NCBI GenBank assembly: GCA_938049325.1
Contig: CALICC010000196.1
Coordinates: forward strand, 1-20,022
Length of the DNA stretch: 20,022 bases
Direction: 5' to 3'
Origin: an uncultured Ilumatobacter sp.
GTDB taxonomy: Bacteria; Actinomycetota; Acidimicrobiia; Acidimicrobiales; Ilumatobacteraceae
Below are positions 5,114-12,959 of the stretch, piece after piece (positions within the stretch are counted from its first letter, which is position 1; each line of letters opens with the position of its first letter). The translations under genes and the position numbers were made by a program. The notes beneath the pieces are model-generated. The model did not search any database. It was given only the letters and a program-made list of their open reading frames with translations, and was not told where the DNA came from.

Positions 5114-6622
5114 ATGGTCTCGCTCATGAATCTTGCGCAGATCATCGATGGCCATGACGGCAACGACGTTGCACTCATCAGTCGGGGCCGACCCACGACG
5201 TACGACGAACTCCGTTCCCAGGTCGACCGCGTGCGCGGGGGACTCGCGGCCGCCGGTGTGGGCGACGGTGATCGCGTCGCATTGCTGTGCAGCAACTCGC
5301 GCCACTTCGTGGTGTCGTACCTTGCGATCGTGGGGCTCGGCGCGGTGGCGGTGCCGCTCAATCCGCTCAGCCCGTCGCCGGAGATCCAATCCGAGATCCA
5401 CGCGGTCGGCGCCACGGCCGTCATCATCGAGAAGTTGAGTACAGCGACGTGGGGCAACGTCGATCGTGATGCGGTGCCCAGCGTGACCACGGTCATCACG
5501 TGTGACTCGACCAATGTTCCCGAGGGCGCGCTGACCATCGACGATCTCTTGACTGCCGAGCCGGTCGCCCGCGTCGCAGTCGATGGTGATCACCTCGCCA
5601 CGTTGATCTTCACGAGTGGGACGGCCGGGAGCCCGCGTGCCGCAATGCTGACGCACCGCAACCTGCTTGCCAACATCGACCAGAGCCTCAGCGCGGCCGA
5701 CCACGTCGGACGCGACGACGTGATCTACACCGTGCTCCCGCTGTTCCACATCTTCGGGTTGAACGTCGCACTGAACCTCGGGCTGTCGGTCGGCGCCACC
5801 GTGATGCTCGTGCAGCGCTTCGACCCGTTGACCGCCATCGAGTCGATCGGCGAGCGCGGCGTCACCGTGCTCCCAGGGTCGCCGTCGATGTGGGCGGCAT
5901 TCTCGCACTTCGACGACACCTCGGCCGCCGACCTGTCATCGATCAGGCTCGGGCTGTCGGGTGCGGCGCGGCTTCCGGTCGCCGTCGCCGAGACCATCCG
6001 CGATCGATTCGGGGTCGAGATCTGCGAGGGGTATGGGCTGACCGAAGCGTCGCCCATCGTCACCTCATCGATCGGGGCGCCGGTGCGATTCGGCTCGGTC
6101 GGCCGTGTGCTCGACGGTGTCGAGGTCCGCCTCGTCAACGCCGACGGTGACATTCCGGCGGGTGACATCGGAGAGATCTGGGTGCGCGGGCCGAACGTGT
6201 TCGCCGGATACTTCCGCGACGCCGACGCCACCGACGCCGTCTTGACCGAAGACGGCTGGCTGAAGACCGGTGACATGGCCACGCTCGACGACGACGGTTT
6301 CGTGTATCTCGTCGACCGCGCGAAGGACCTCGTCATCGTGTCTGGCTTCAACGTGTTCCCGGCCGAAGTGGAAGAGGTGCTGGAATCGCACCCTGATGTG
6401 GTCGAGGTCGGAGTCGTGGGTGTTCCGCATCCGCACACCGGCGAGGCCGTCAAGGCATTCGCCGTTGCACGCGACGGCGCGGACGTCGACGAAGAGTCGC
6501 TGATCGAGTTCTGTCGGGATCACCTGGCTCGGTACAAGTGTCCGAGCAAGGTGCTGTTCGTCGACGAACTTCCGCGGCACTCGACGGGCAAGTTGGTGCG
6601 CCGGCAGCTCGTGATCGACTGA
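5114..6622 (+). CDS. AMP-binding acyl-CoA synthetase (fatty acid--CoA ligase family)
   Basis: A 502-aa adenylate-forming enzyme that activates a carboxylic acid, probably a fatty acid, as acyl-AMP and then acyl-CoA. In order: the ATP-binding P-loop TSGTAGSPRAAMLTH (167-181), LPLFHIFGLN (208-217), GYGLTEASP (306-314), TGDMATLDDDGFVYLVDRAK (385-404, with the hinge/ribose residues D387 and R402), GFNVFPAEVEEVL (411-423) and the C-terminal catalytic lysine K493 in HSTGKLVRRQL. The P-loop has Arg175-Ala where most members have Lys-Gly. ATG 5114 follows the smORF stop directly; ATG 5126 (MNLAQIIDG) is also possible and matches family starts well. Neither has a Shine-Dalgarno sequence. The substrate cannot be read from sequence. 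A Rex-controlled unit follows downstream. Confidence 0.88.
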   Translation: MVSLMNLAQIIDGHDGNDVALISRGRPTTYDELRSQVDRVRGGLAAAGVGDGDRVALLCSNSRHFVVSYLAIVGLGAVAVPLNPLSPSPEIQSEIHAVGATAVIIEKLSTATWGNVDRDAVPSVTTVITCDSTNVPEGALTIDDLLTAEPVARVAVDGDHLATLIFTSGTAGSPRAAMLTHRNLLANIDQSLSAADHVGRDDVIYTVLPLFHIFGLNVALNLGLSVGATVMLVQRFDPLTAIESIGERGVTVLPGSPSMWAAFSHFDDTSAADLSSIRLGLSGAARLPVAVAETIRDRFGVEICEGYGLTEASPIVTSSIGAPVRFGSVGRVLDGVEVRLVNADGDIPAGDIGEIWVRGPNVFAGYFRDADATDAVLTEDGWLKTGDMATLDDDGFVYLVDRAKDLVIVSGFNVFPAEVEEVLESHPDVVEVGVVGVPHPHTGEAVKAFAVARDGADVDEESLIEFCRDHLARYKCPSKVLFVDELPRHSTGKLVRRQLVID

Positions 6623-6649
6623 CACAATTCGTGAGACATGCGTAACAAC

Positions 6650-6667
6650 TGGTGAATTCGTGACCAC
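6650..6667 (+). promoter_or_regulatory. Possible degenerate second Rex operator
   Basis: TGGTGAATTCGTGACCAC matches the main operator at 13 of 18 positions, in the same orientation, 23 bp upstream, about two helical turns. It keeps the GTGAAT half but lacks the CACAA half. AATTCGTGA also occurs at 6626-6634. Tandem sites could allow cooperative binding, but chance similarity is possible. Confidence 0.3.
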
Positions 6668-6672
6668 CCGGC

Positions 6673-6690
6673 TTGTGAATCCGTGCACAA
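6673..6690 (+). promoter_or_regulatory. Rex operator (ROP site) of the rex-hem operon
   Basis: TTGTGAATCCGTGCACAA has inverted TTGTG and CACAA arms separated by 8 bp, the known actinobacterial Rex operator layout (TTGTG-N8-CACAA). It lies 18 bp before the rex start and overlaps the likely -35 (TTGTGA, 6673-6678), so binding would block RNA polymerase. Rex autoregulation of rex-hemACD is known in Streptomyces. High NADH would release Rex and induce the operon. Confidence 0.85.
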
Positions 6691-6696
6691 GGGACC

Positions 6697-6702
6697 TAGG
6701 TT
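6697..6702 (+). promoter_or_regulatory. -10 box of the rex-hemACD promoter
   Basis: TAGGTT lies 18 bp downstream of TTGTGA (-35-like, 6673-6678) and 6 nt before the GTG of rex. The predicted start site is therefore the G of the start codon, making the mRNA leaderless. No useful Shine-Dalgarno sequence precedes the GTG, in agreement. Confidence 0.5.
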
Positions 6703-6708
6703 TGCCCT

Positions 6709-7413
6709 GTGGCTGGCCAACGGACCCGACGTCGAATTCCCGAGGCGACGGTGGCGCGGCTCCCCGTCTATCTCCAACTCCTGTCGGAGCAGTTCGATGC
6801 GGGTGTTTCCAACATCTCGTCGGAGGAGATCGCCGAACTCGCCGCGGTCAACGCCGCCAAGGTCCGCAAGGACCTGTCGTACCTCGGCAGTTACGGCACC
6901 CGAGGCGTCGGCTACGAAGTCGAGTTCCTGATCTTTCAGATCAAGCGTGAACTCGGTCTGACCCATGACTGGCACGTCGTCATCGTCGGTGCCGGCAACT
7001 TGGGTCAAGCGCTCGCCGGTTACGGCGGCTTCGGAGAACGCGGGTTCCCGGTCGGTGGCATCGTCGACGTCGCCGACGACAAGGTCGGCAGTCTGATCGG
7101 TGGTGTGCGCGTGCGCCACATCGACGATCTCCAACACATCGTGCAATCGCAGAACGTCGCGATCGGTGTCATCGCCACGCCCGGCCCGGCCGCACAAGAC
7201 GCCGCCGATGCGCTGGTCGCAGCTGGTGTCACCAGCATCTTGAACTTCGCGCCCACCATCATCAGCGCGCCGCACGGCATCAGCATCCGCAAGGTCGACC
7301 TCGCGGTCGAGTTGCAAATTCTCAGTTACCACGAGCAACGCCGTGCCAACGCACGCCAATCGACCGCGCTCAAGGCGGTCCCTGGGGCATCGGGCCGCGG
7401 GGCTTCGGCCTAG
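6709..7413 (+). CDS. rex: Redox-sensing transcriptional repressor Rex
   Basis: A 234-aa homodimeric repressor that senses the NADH/NAD+ ratio. The N-terminal winged-helix domain (about 8-80) has IPEATVARLPVYLQLL (10-25) and AAKVRKDLSYLGSYGTRGVGY (49-69), the latter including the DNA-recognition helix. The C-terminal Rossmann domain has VVIVGAGNLGQALAGYGGF (90-108, GAGNLG at 94-99) and the domain-swapped C-terminal helix with VDLAVELQILSY (196-207). The start is GTG, with no Shine-Dalgarno sequence but a -10 box 6 nt upstream. A consensus Rex operator in its own promoter strongly supports the call. hemA follows after 12 nt, as in Streptomyces, so Rex ties heme precursor synthesis to respiratory state. 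Residues 210-234 are a variable tail. Confidence 0.95.
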   Translation: MAGQRTRRRIPEATVARLPVYLQLLSEQFDAGVSNISSEEIAELAAVNAAKVRKDLSYLGSYGTRGVGYEVEFLIFQIKRELGLTHDWHVVIVGAGNLGQALAGYGGFGERGFPVGGIVDVADDKVGSLIGGVRVRHIDDLQHIVQSQNVAIGVIATPGPAAQDAADALVAAGVTSILNFAPTIISAPHGISIRKVDLAVELQILSYHEQRRANARQSTALKAVPGASGRGASA

Positions 7414-7425
7414 GCTGTAGGCGAC

Positions 7426-8685
7426 ATGTCCATCCTCGTCGTCGGCGTCAATCACCGCAGTGGGCCACTCCCGCTGCTTGAACGCCTCACGATCGCGCCG
7501 GAGCACCTGGCCAAGCGCGTGGCCGGGCTCGCGCAGCGCGACAACATCCGTGAGGCCGTGGTGCTGTCCACGTGCAACCGGACCGAGGTCTACGTCATTG
7601 CCGAGCGCTTTCACGGCGCCTACAGCGACGTCTGCGACTTCTTGTGTGAACTGGGCGACCTCGACATCGACGAACTGTCACCACACCTCTTCAGCCAACA
7701 CGACGACGCCGCCGTCGGCCACCTTTTCGAAGTCGCTGCCGGCCTCGACTCCGCCGTGCTCGGTGAAGGCGAGATCCTCGGGCAGATCCGCACGGCATGG
7801 CAGGTTGCTCGCGACGAATCCGCGGCACGTGTCAGCCTCAACCTGTTGCTGCGCTCCGCTGTCGAAACCGGCAAGCGTGCCCGCAGCGAAACTGCCATCG
7901 GGCGCGGCACCGCATCGGTCAGCCACGCGGCTGTCGAGATGCTCGGCGACGTCGTCGGCGACCTGGCCGGGCGCCGCATCACCGTGGTCGGTGCCGGATC
8001 GATGGGCGAAGGTGTTGCTGTCGCACTCCACAAGGCAGGTGGGGCAGAGATCTGCGTGGTCAACCGCTCGCCCGAACGAGGCGCTGCGCTCGCTCAGCGG
8101 GTCGGTGCAACTGCCGTTGGATTCGACGAACTCGAGTTGGCGCTTGCATCCTCCGACGTGATCGTGGCATCCACGGGGTCCGGCGAGCCCGTGATCACCG
8201 TCGACCTGATCGAGCGAGCGCGTCCGGCTGACGCTGCGCCGCTGTTCGTCATCGACATCGCCGTTCCGCGCGATGTCGAGGCCGACGTGGCGACGCTGCC
8301 CGGAATCACCGTGCTCGACCTCGACGATCTTCGTGACTGGGCCGATCGCGGCCGAGCGCTGCGCGAGAAAGAGACCGACCTCGTTCGCGGCATCGTGCGC
8401 GAAGAAGTCGAGAACTTCGGTGTGGAGCTCACGGCTCGTCAGGCAGCACCCCTCGTCGCGTCGATGCATCAGGCTGCTGAAGCAGTGCGTACCGCCGAGA
8501 TCGAGCGATTCGCAAGCCGACTGGCCGAGCTCGACCAGTCCGATCGCGACACCGTCGAGTCGTTGACCAAGGCAATCGTCTCGAAGCTGCTCCACGAGCC
8601 GTCGGTTCGTTTGAAGACCGACGCCGGAACGCCGCAGGGCGATCGGAACGCGGCAGCGATGCGTGACCTGTTCGACCTCGGTTGA
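7426..8685 (+). CDS. hemA: Glutamyl-tRNA reductase
   Basis: A 419-aa enzyme of the C5 pathway. It reduces glutamyl-tRNA(Glu) with NADPH to glutamate-1-semialdehyde, the first committed tetrapyrrole step. The N-terminal catalytic domain opens with ILVVGVNHRSGPLPLLERL (3-21), and the nucleophile is C50 in VVLSTCNRTEVY. The glutamate-recognition/catalytic segment continues with AVLGEGEILGQIRTAW (110-125). The NADPH-binding Rossmann domain has VVGAGSMGEGVAVAL (GAGSMG at 189-194), followed by VIDIAVPRDV and the C-terminal helical dimerisation domain from about 310. It lies 12 nt after rex, with AGG 4 nt before the ATG, and is in the same Rex-controlled operon. Length and motifs are normal. Confidence 0.96.
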   Translation: MSILVVGVNHRSGPLPLLERLTIAPEHLAKRVAGLAQRDNIREAVVLSTCNRTEVYVIAERFHGAYSDVCDFLCELGDLDIDELSPHLFSQHDDAAVGHLFEVAAGLDSAVLGEGEILGQIRTAWQVARDESAARVSLNLLLRSAVETGKRARSETAIGRGTASVSHAAVEMLGDVVGDLAGRRITVVGAGSMGEGVAVALHKAGGAEICVVNRSPERGAALAQRVGATAVGFDELELALASSDVIVASTGSGEPVITVDLIERARPADAAPLFVIDIAVPRDVEADVATLPGITVLDLDDLRDWADRGRALREKETDLVRGIVREEVENFGVELTARQAAPLVASMHQAAEAVRTAEIERFASRLAELDQSDRDTVESLTKAIVSKLLHEPSVRLKTDAGTPQGDRNAAAMRDLFDLG

Positions 8686-8694
8686 TCGCTGCTG

Positions 8695-9579
8695 ATGTCC
8701 TCGGCCACCTTGCCGCCGCTGCGGATTGCCACGCGCGGTTCGCGCCAAGCGCTCGCGCAAGCCAACATCGTTGCCGCAGCCATCGGTGACACGACCGGAC
8801 GCGCCGTCGAACTGGTGCTGATCGAGACCACCGGCGATGTACGGACCGACGTTCCGTTGCACTCCATTGGTGGGCAGGGTGTGTTCGTCAAGGAAGTGCA
8901 GCGTGCTGTGCTCGACGAGCGCGCCGACATTGCAGTGCATTCGGCCAAAGACCTCACATCCGACGTCGCCGACGGACTCGCGATCGGTGCGTTCACCGAG
9001 CGGCGCGACCCCCGTGACGTGCTGATTGGTTCGACGCTTGCGGAGCTCCCGCTCGGTGCCACGGTCGCCTCGGGTTCGGTGCGTCGTCGCGCGCAGCTCA
9101 GCGCTGTTCGCCCCGATCTCGAGTTCGTCGAATTGCGCGGCAACATCGACACTCGGCTGAGCAAGATTCCGGACGGCGGCGCCATCGTGATGGCGCTTGC
9201 GGCGCTGCAGATCCTCGAACTCACCGACCGGGTCGACGAAGCACTTCCGATCGAACGATTCGTGCCCGCGATCGGGCAAGGGTGCGTCGCCGTGGAGTGT
9301 CGCGCACGCGACGAAGCGACGCTCGATGCCGTTGCCGCGGTCGATCATGCCGAAACTCGACGCCAGGTCGAACTCGAGCGGGCGTTTCTCGCCGAGCTGG
9401 GGAGTGGTTGCTCGCTGCCGGTCGGCGGCCATGTCGTCGCCGATGACCTCCATGTGTTCCTCGCCGACCCCGAGACGAACCGGTCGGTGCGCGATGTCGT
9501 CGCACTGAGCGGGTCGATGCCGGAGCAGCTCGATGCTGCCCGTCAGGCCGCTCACAACGCTCAACAGCGCCTCGGATGA
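8695..9579 (+). CDS. hemC: Hydroxymethylbilane synthase (porphobilinogen deaminase)
   Basis: A 294-aa enzyme that joins four porphobilinogens head-to-tail into hydroxymethylbilane. Domain 1 begins LRIATRGSRQALAQAN (9-24). The middle has GGQGVFVKEVQRAVLD, DIAVHSAKDL and RDPRDVLIGS, then GSVRRRAQL and LRGNIDTRLSK, which carry the arginines that bind the growing chain's carboxylates. The dipyrromethane cofactor attaches to C239 in ELGSGCSLPVGG. HSAKDL is a mild variant of the usual HSLKDLP/HSMKDLP. It begins 9 nt after hemA and overlaps hemD by ATGA. No clear Shine-Dalgarno sequence is seen, so translation probably continues from hemA by coupling. Confidence 0.95.
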   Translation: MSSATLPPLRIATRGSRQALAQANIVAAAIGDTTGRAVELVLIETTGDVRTDVPLHSIGGQGVFVKEVQRAVLDERADIAVHSAKDLTSDVADGLAIGAFTERRDPRDVLIGSTLAELPLGATVASGSVRRRAQLSAVRPDLEFVELRGNIDTRLSKIPDGGAIVMALAALQILELTDRVDEALPIERFVPAIGQGCVAVECRARDEATLDAVAAVDHAETRRQVELERAFLAELGSGCSLPVGGHVVADDLHVFLADPETNRSVRDVVALSGSMPEQLDAARQAAHNAQQRLG

Positions 9580-10349
9580 CCGATCACCCCGACGACGTCC
9601 GTGAGCGGCCGTTGGCGGGCTGCACCGTGGCCGTGACGCGAGAGCGGCGCGGCCGACTGGGGCAGATGTTGGAGACTGCAGGCGCAACGGTGGTCCACGT
9701 TCCGTTGATCGAAGTCGTCGACCCGCCGAGCGAGGATGTGGCTCGTCTGCGCGAGGCCGTCGAGGCTGGCGTCGACTGGGTCGTGGTGACCTCGCCTGCG
9801 GGCGCTGAACGGGCCGGTCCGCTGGTGATCGATCGGGCCGAGGTGCGTCTCGCAGCGGTCGGAACAGCCACGGCGCAACGGCTTCGCGACATCGCTGGCC
9901 GAGAGATCGACCTGGTGCCGGACCGTCAGTTGGGTGTCGAACTCGCACGCGCGTTCAACGCGACGCAACCGGCGGGGCAGCGTGTCCTCGTGGCACAGGC
10001 CGATCGTGCCGACACCGGACTTGCACAGGCCTTGACCACGGGAAACCACCGAGTGCAAACGGTCACGGCCTATCAGACGAGGCTGCGGCACCCGTCGGTT
10101 GATGAAATCGATGTGTTGCGCAACGCCGACATGGTGTTGTTCGCAAGTGGTTCGGCGGCGACGGGATGGGCCGATTCTCTCGGTGCGTCGGCCTCGGAGA
10201 CCCTTCCCGACATCGTGGTGGTCATCGGCCCGTCAACTGCTGCTGCGGCATGGAAATCGGGGCTCAAGGTCACCGACATAGCTGCCGATCATTCACTCGC
10301 AGGACTTGTCGATGCCGTCACGCTGGCATGGAGTAAACGAAAAAGTTGA
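9576..10349 (+). CDS. hemD: Uroporphyrinogen-III synthase
   Basis: A 257-aa protein of the HemD family, which cyclises hydroxymethylbilane with inversion of ring D to uroporphyrinogen III. The family is poorly conserved. Recognisable parts are the N-terminal GCTVAVTRERRGRLGQMLETAGATVVHVPLIEV (15-47), DWVVVTSPAGAERAG (67-81) and RLAAVGTATAQRL (91-103), then the second domain with YQTRLRHPSVDEID, MVLFASGSAATGWAD and VVVIGPSTAAAAWKSGLKV. These match the two-lobed U3S fold. The 4-nt ATGA overlap with hemC and the rex-hemACD context strongly support the name. It is probably the last gene of the operon. Unlike many actinobacterial versions there is no fused methyltransferase domain. hemB, usually next, is displaced about 4 kb downstream. 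Confidence 0.9.
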   Translation: MTDHPDDVRERPLAGCTVAVTRERRGRLGQMLETAGATVVHVPLIEVVDPPSEDVARLREAVEAGVDWVVVTSPAGAERAGPLVIDRAEVRLAAVGTATAQRLRDIAGREIDLVPDRQLGVELARAFNATQPAGQRVLVAQADRADTGLAQALTTGNHRVQTVTAYQTRLRHPSVDEIDVLRNADMVLFASGSAATGWADSLGASASETLPDIVVVIGPSTAAAAWKSGLKVTDIAADHSLAGLVDAVTLAWSKRKS

Positions 10350-10376
10350 CGGCTCGTCGTCAAGTGCTGGCAGAAT
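10346..10376 (+). promoter_or_regulatory. Candidate promoter for the 818-aa secreted protein gene
   Basis: TTGACG (10346-10351, overlapping the hemD stop) and CAGAAT (10371-10376) are spaced by 19 bp, 78 nt ahead of the GTG at 10455. Unlike its neighbours this gene also has a Shine-Dalgarno sequence (GAGGA at 10446-10450), consistent with a transcript carrying a normal 5' leader. The long spacer lowers confidence. Confidence 0.3.
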
Positions 10377-10454
10377 CTCCGCCACAGGCGAGCGAACGAC
10401 GACCAGCGAGTCGTCGGACGGTCCGCCGCAACGAACACACGGATAGAGGAAAGA

Positions 10455-12911
10455 GTGGGACACACGGGTCGAAGCGAGCGCACACCACGCCTCGTTGCGG
10501 GTGCAGCGGTCTTGTTCGCGGGCTTGTCGCTGTCGACGTCCACTCCGAATGTCGGCGCCCGACCCTCGGTCGTTCTTGCGCAAGCTGACGAACTCTCCGT
10601 CGAACGTGCCGCCATGGCCGTCGGCGACGTCGTCGGGTCGCACCCATCGGTGTCGGGCGATGGTCGTTTCGTCGTGTTCCAGGGCGCCCCGGTCGTGCCC
10701 GAAGGAGCCGTCGACGATCGGCTTTCCACGATCTTCCTCACCGACCGCGAGTCCGGCGAGACCACCGAACTCACACCAGTGCCCGAAGGCCTGCGTTCCG
10801 GTGACTCGCTCTTTCCCGTGATCTCCGGCGACGGTTGCTCCGTTGCAACAGTCACCGAGATGGCACTCGACGTCTTCCGTGACGACGACCAGGACCAGCG
10901 GTGGGACATCTACCGCTCGACGCTCCCACATTGCGGCGGAGCGGTCGGCACCTGGGACCTCGTCTCGACTCGGTCCGGCTCCGGGGGCCTCGCTCGCGAC
11001 GATGTCGCTGTCGCTCCACCGACGCTCTCGCGTGGTGGCACCCTCTTGGCCTACACGCACCACGCCGACCACTTGTACGAGGCGGGCGGCATCACCACGA
11101 TTTCTCTCGTCGACCTCGAGGTTCCGATCGACGATCCGGGCCGGTCACGCTTGGTTGCAGGATCTCCCGCCGACTCTCCGAACGACACCTTCGTCCACGC
11201 AGGGCTCGATCAACCGGTGCTCTCGGGCAACGGCGAGCACCTCGCGTATCGTTCCGACGCCACCTCTGCCGAAGCGGTCCCGGGTTGGGCACCTGGCGAC
11301 GTCGACGGTGGGAGCGCAACCGCACAGGTCTTCTCTTGGCGGATCGCCGAGCCCGACCCGTTCGTGGCGGTACAGCTGATCAGCGCATTGCCGGACGGAA
11401 CCCCGGCTCCGGGCGGTGCGTCCGATCCCGACATCTCGCGCGACGGCACGAGCATCGCCTTCGTCTCGTCGTCACAAGACCTGGCCCCAGCGGTCTATCC
11501 GACGTGTTCGACCGACTGCCCGTCGCAGGTGTTCATCGTCAACCGTGACAGCGACCGCGACGGCAACGTCGGCACCAACGACGTCCCCGTCACCCAGCTG
11601 CTGAGCGTCGAGAACGACAGCGACCCGGCCGTCGCCGGAACATCCCCGTCCAGCCAGCCGGCCATTTCCGGTGACGGTCAGCTCGTCGCGTTCGTGACCA
11701 AGGCTCCCAACCTGCAGCTGATCCAAGTTCCTGGTGTCGGACGCGGCGACGACGGCGATCTGCTCCTCGCCGAAGTGCGCCTCGGCCGGCTCTCCCGACT
11801 CAGCAACGTCGACGGTGAAATCGTCCCGACGCAAGGTGTGCACGCACACCCTGACGTGAGCGACTCCGGCCGGACGACGGTGTATGACTCCTCAGCTGCA
11901 AACGCGTTGCTTCCCGACGGCGCCGTACAAGGCCGCCAGATCGTGGCACAGTCGTCCAACCCGCTCCTCTCGCTGCCCGACGCTGACCTCGGCACCACGC
12001 TCGTTGGCGTCAAAGGCGACGAGTGGTATGTCGCTGTGATCAATGACGGACCGTCGTCGTTCCGACCGACCTCGGTCACGATGACGAACTCGCAATTCCA
12101 GATCAATGAGGAAACGAGCAGCTGCCTGTTCGCCAGTTCGGTGCCTGCTGGAGGCAGCTGCACCGTCGCACTGTCGTACACGCCGTCGGCAGCTGGTGGC
12201 ACCAGTGGCACGTTGACGGTCGCCGAAGAGGGCTTCGGGGCGGTCGAGGTTTCATCAACCGTCGCAGGAGCCGGCGGCGAGCCAGCGTTGCGGATCGATC
12301 CCGCTGGCGCCGATCTTGGTCTGGTGACCGTCGGCGAACCGAGCACCGAGTTCCAGTTCGACCTGCGCAACGTGGCGTTCGTTCCAACCGAAATCACCTC
12401 GTTCGAGATCACCGGTGAACACGCCGCTGAGTTCGAGTTCACCACGAATCTGTGTGCGTTCCGTCCGCTCAACCCGCGCGCTGCATGCAGCGTGGGTATC
12501 ACCTTCACGCCGACCGATGCCGGCCGCCGCACGGCGCTCGTCCAGTTGGCGACCAGGTCCGGTCAGTACACGACGATGCTGGTGTCAGGCGACGGCGAGT
12601 ACGAGCCGGTCGTGACGATTGACACCGATTCGGTCGAGGCCGGCGCCGACCTGTTCGCATCGGGGAGTCAGTACCCGCCGAACACCGAACTCACGGTGGT
12701 CTTCGGCGACGAACCGAATTCGTCGATCAGTGTGGTCACCGACGAGACCGGCTCGTTCGCTGTGCTCGTTCCGGTTGACCAGAACGAGCGTGGCGGAGAA
12801 CGCACCATCGTGGTGCAGTCGTCGTCGGGAGCCGCAGCGAGTGCGCCCGTCGAGGTCGTCCCGGTCGACGACCAGGCATACATCGGGTTGCCGGGCTTCG
12901 GGCTCGGCTGA
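10455..12911 (+). CDS. Secreted TolB/PD40-repeat protein with choice-of-anchor D-like domains
   Basis: An 818-aa protein with a signal peptide: basic head (R6-R12), hydrophobic core at about 13-28 and possible cleavage after AQA at 42-44. Seven PD40-like blade motifs of the form P-x-[IVL]-S-x-x-G-x-x-x-[AV]-[FY] begin near 64, 121, 189, 254, 325, 402 and 466, suggesting a beta-propeller. The loop D365-x-D367-x-D369-G370...D376 fits an EF-hand/dockerin-type Ca site, and a related D143/D145/D147 loop lies earlier. Two Hydin/ASPM-like Ig domains follow (about 505-604 and 608-715), each with a Cys pair (C557/C569, C667/C678), then another Ig-like domain (717-803). There is no TM or sortase motif at the C-terminus. 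It is likely an extracellular or cell-surface binding protein; the ligand is unknown. Start: GTG with GAGGA 4 nt upstream. Confidence 0.75.
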   Translation: MGHTGRSERTPRLVAGAAVLFAGLSLSTSTPNVGARPSVVLAQADELSVERAAMAVGDVVGSHPSVSGDGRFVVFQGAPVVPEGAVDDRLSTIFLTDRESGETTELTPVPEGLRSGDSLFPVISGDGCSVATVTEMALDVFRDDDQDQRWDIYRSTLPHCGGAVGTWDLVSTRSGSGGLARDDVAVAPPTLSRGGTLLAYTHHADHLYEAGGITTISLVDLEVPIDDPGRSRLVAGSPADSPNDTFVHAGLDQPVLSGNGEHLAYRSDATSAEAVPGWAPGDVDGGSATAQVFSWRIAEPDPFVAVQLISALPDGTPAPGGASDPDISRDGTSIAFVSSSQDLAPAVYPTCSTDCPSQVFIVNRDSDRDGNVGTNDVPVTQLLSVENDSDPAVAGTSPSSQPAISGDGQLVAFVTKAPNLQLIQVPGVGRGDDGDLLLAEVRLGRLSRLSNVDGEIVPTQGVHAHPDVSDSGRTTVYDSSAANALLPDGAVQGRQIVAQSSNPLLSLPDADLGTTLVGVKGDEWYVAVINDGPSSFRPTSVTMTNSQFQINEETSSCLFASSVPAGGSCTVALSYTPSAAGGTSGTLTVAEEGFGAVEVSSTVAGAGGEPALRIDPAGADLGLVTVGEPSTEFQFDLRNVAFVPTEITSFEITGEHAAEFEFTTNLCAFRPLNPRAACSVGITFTPTDAGRRTALVQLATRSGQYTTMLVSGDGEYEPVVTIDTDSVEAGADLFASGSQYPPNTELTVVFGDEPNSSISVVTDETGSFAVLVPVDQNERGGERTIVVQSSSGAAASAPVEVVPVDDQAYIGLPGFGLG

Positions 12912-12921
12912 CCGCTCGGCA

Positions 12922-12950
12922 TCGGGCCGCTCGGCCCCTTCGTGGCCCGG
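12922..12950. terminator. Possible bidirectional terminator between convergent genes
   Basis: TCGGGCCGC (12922-12930) pairs with GTGGCCCGG (12942-12950), 9 pairs including two wobbles, with an 11-nt loop. It occupies the 48-bp gap between two converging stop codons. A shorter alternative stem, GGGCC/GGCCC around GCTC (12924-12937), competes. There are no T tracts on either side. Confidence 0.35.
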
Positions 12951-12959
12951 AACGATGAC

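Noticed and set aside
7411..7416. TAGGCT 9 nt before hemA as an internal leaderless promoter
   Set aside because: The TAG is the rex stop codon and hemA has an AGG Shine-Dalgarno sequence 4 nt upstream within an evident operon, so coincidence is the simpler reading.
7678..9948. A 756-codon open frame on the minus strand across hemA, hemC and hemD
   Set aside because: It is antisense to three certain genes. Long antisense frames are expected from third-position GC bias, and its product is Arg-rich with no domain.
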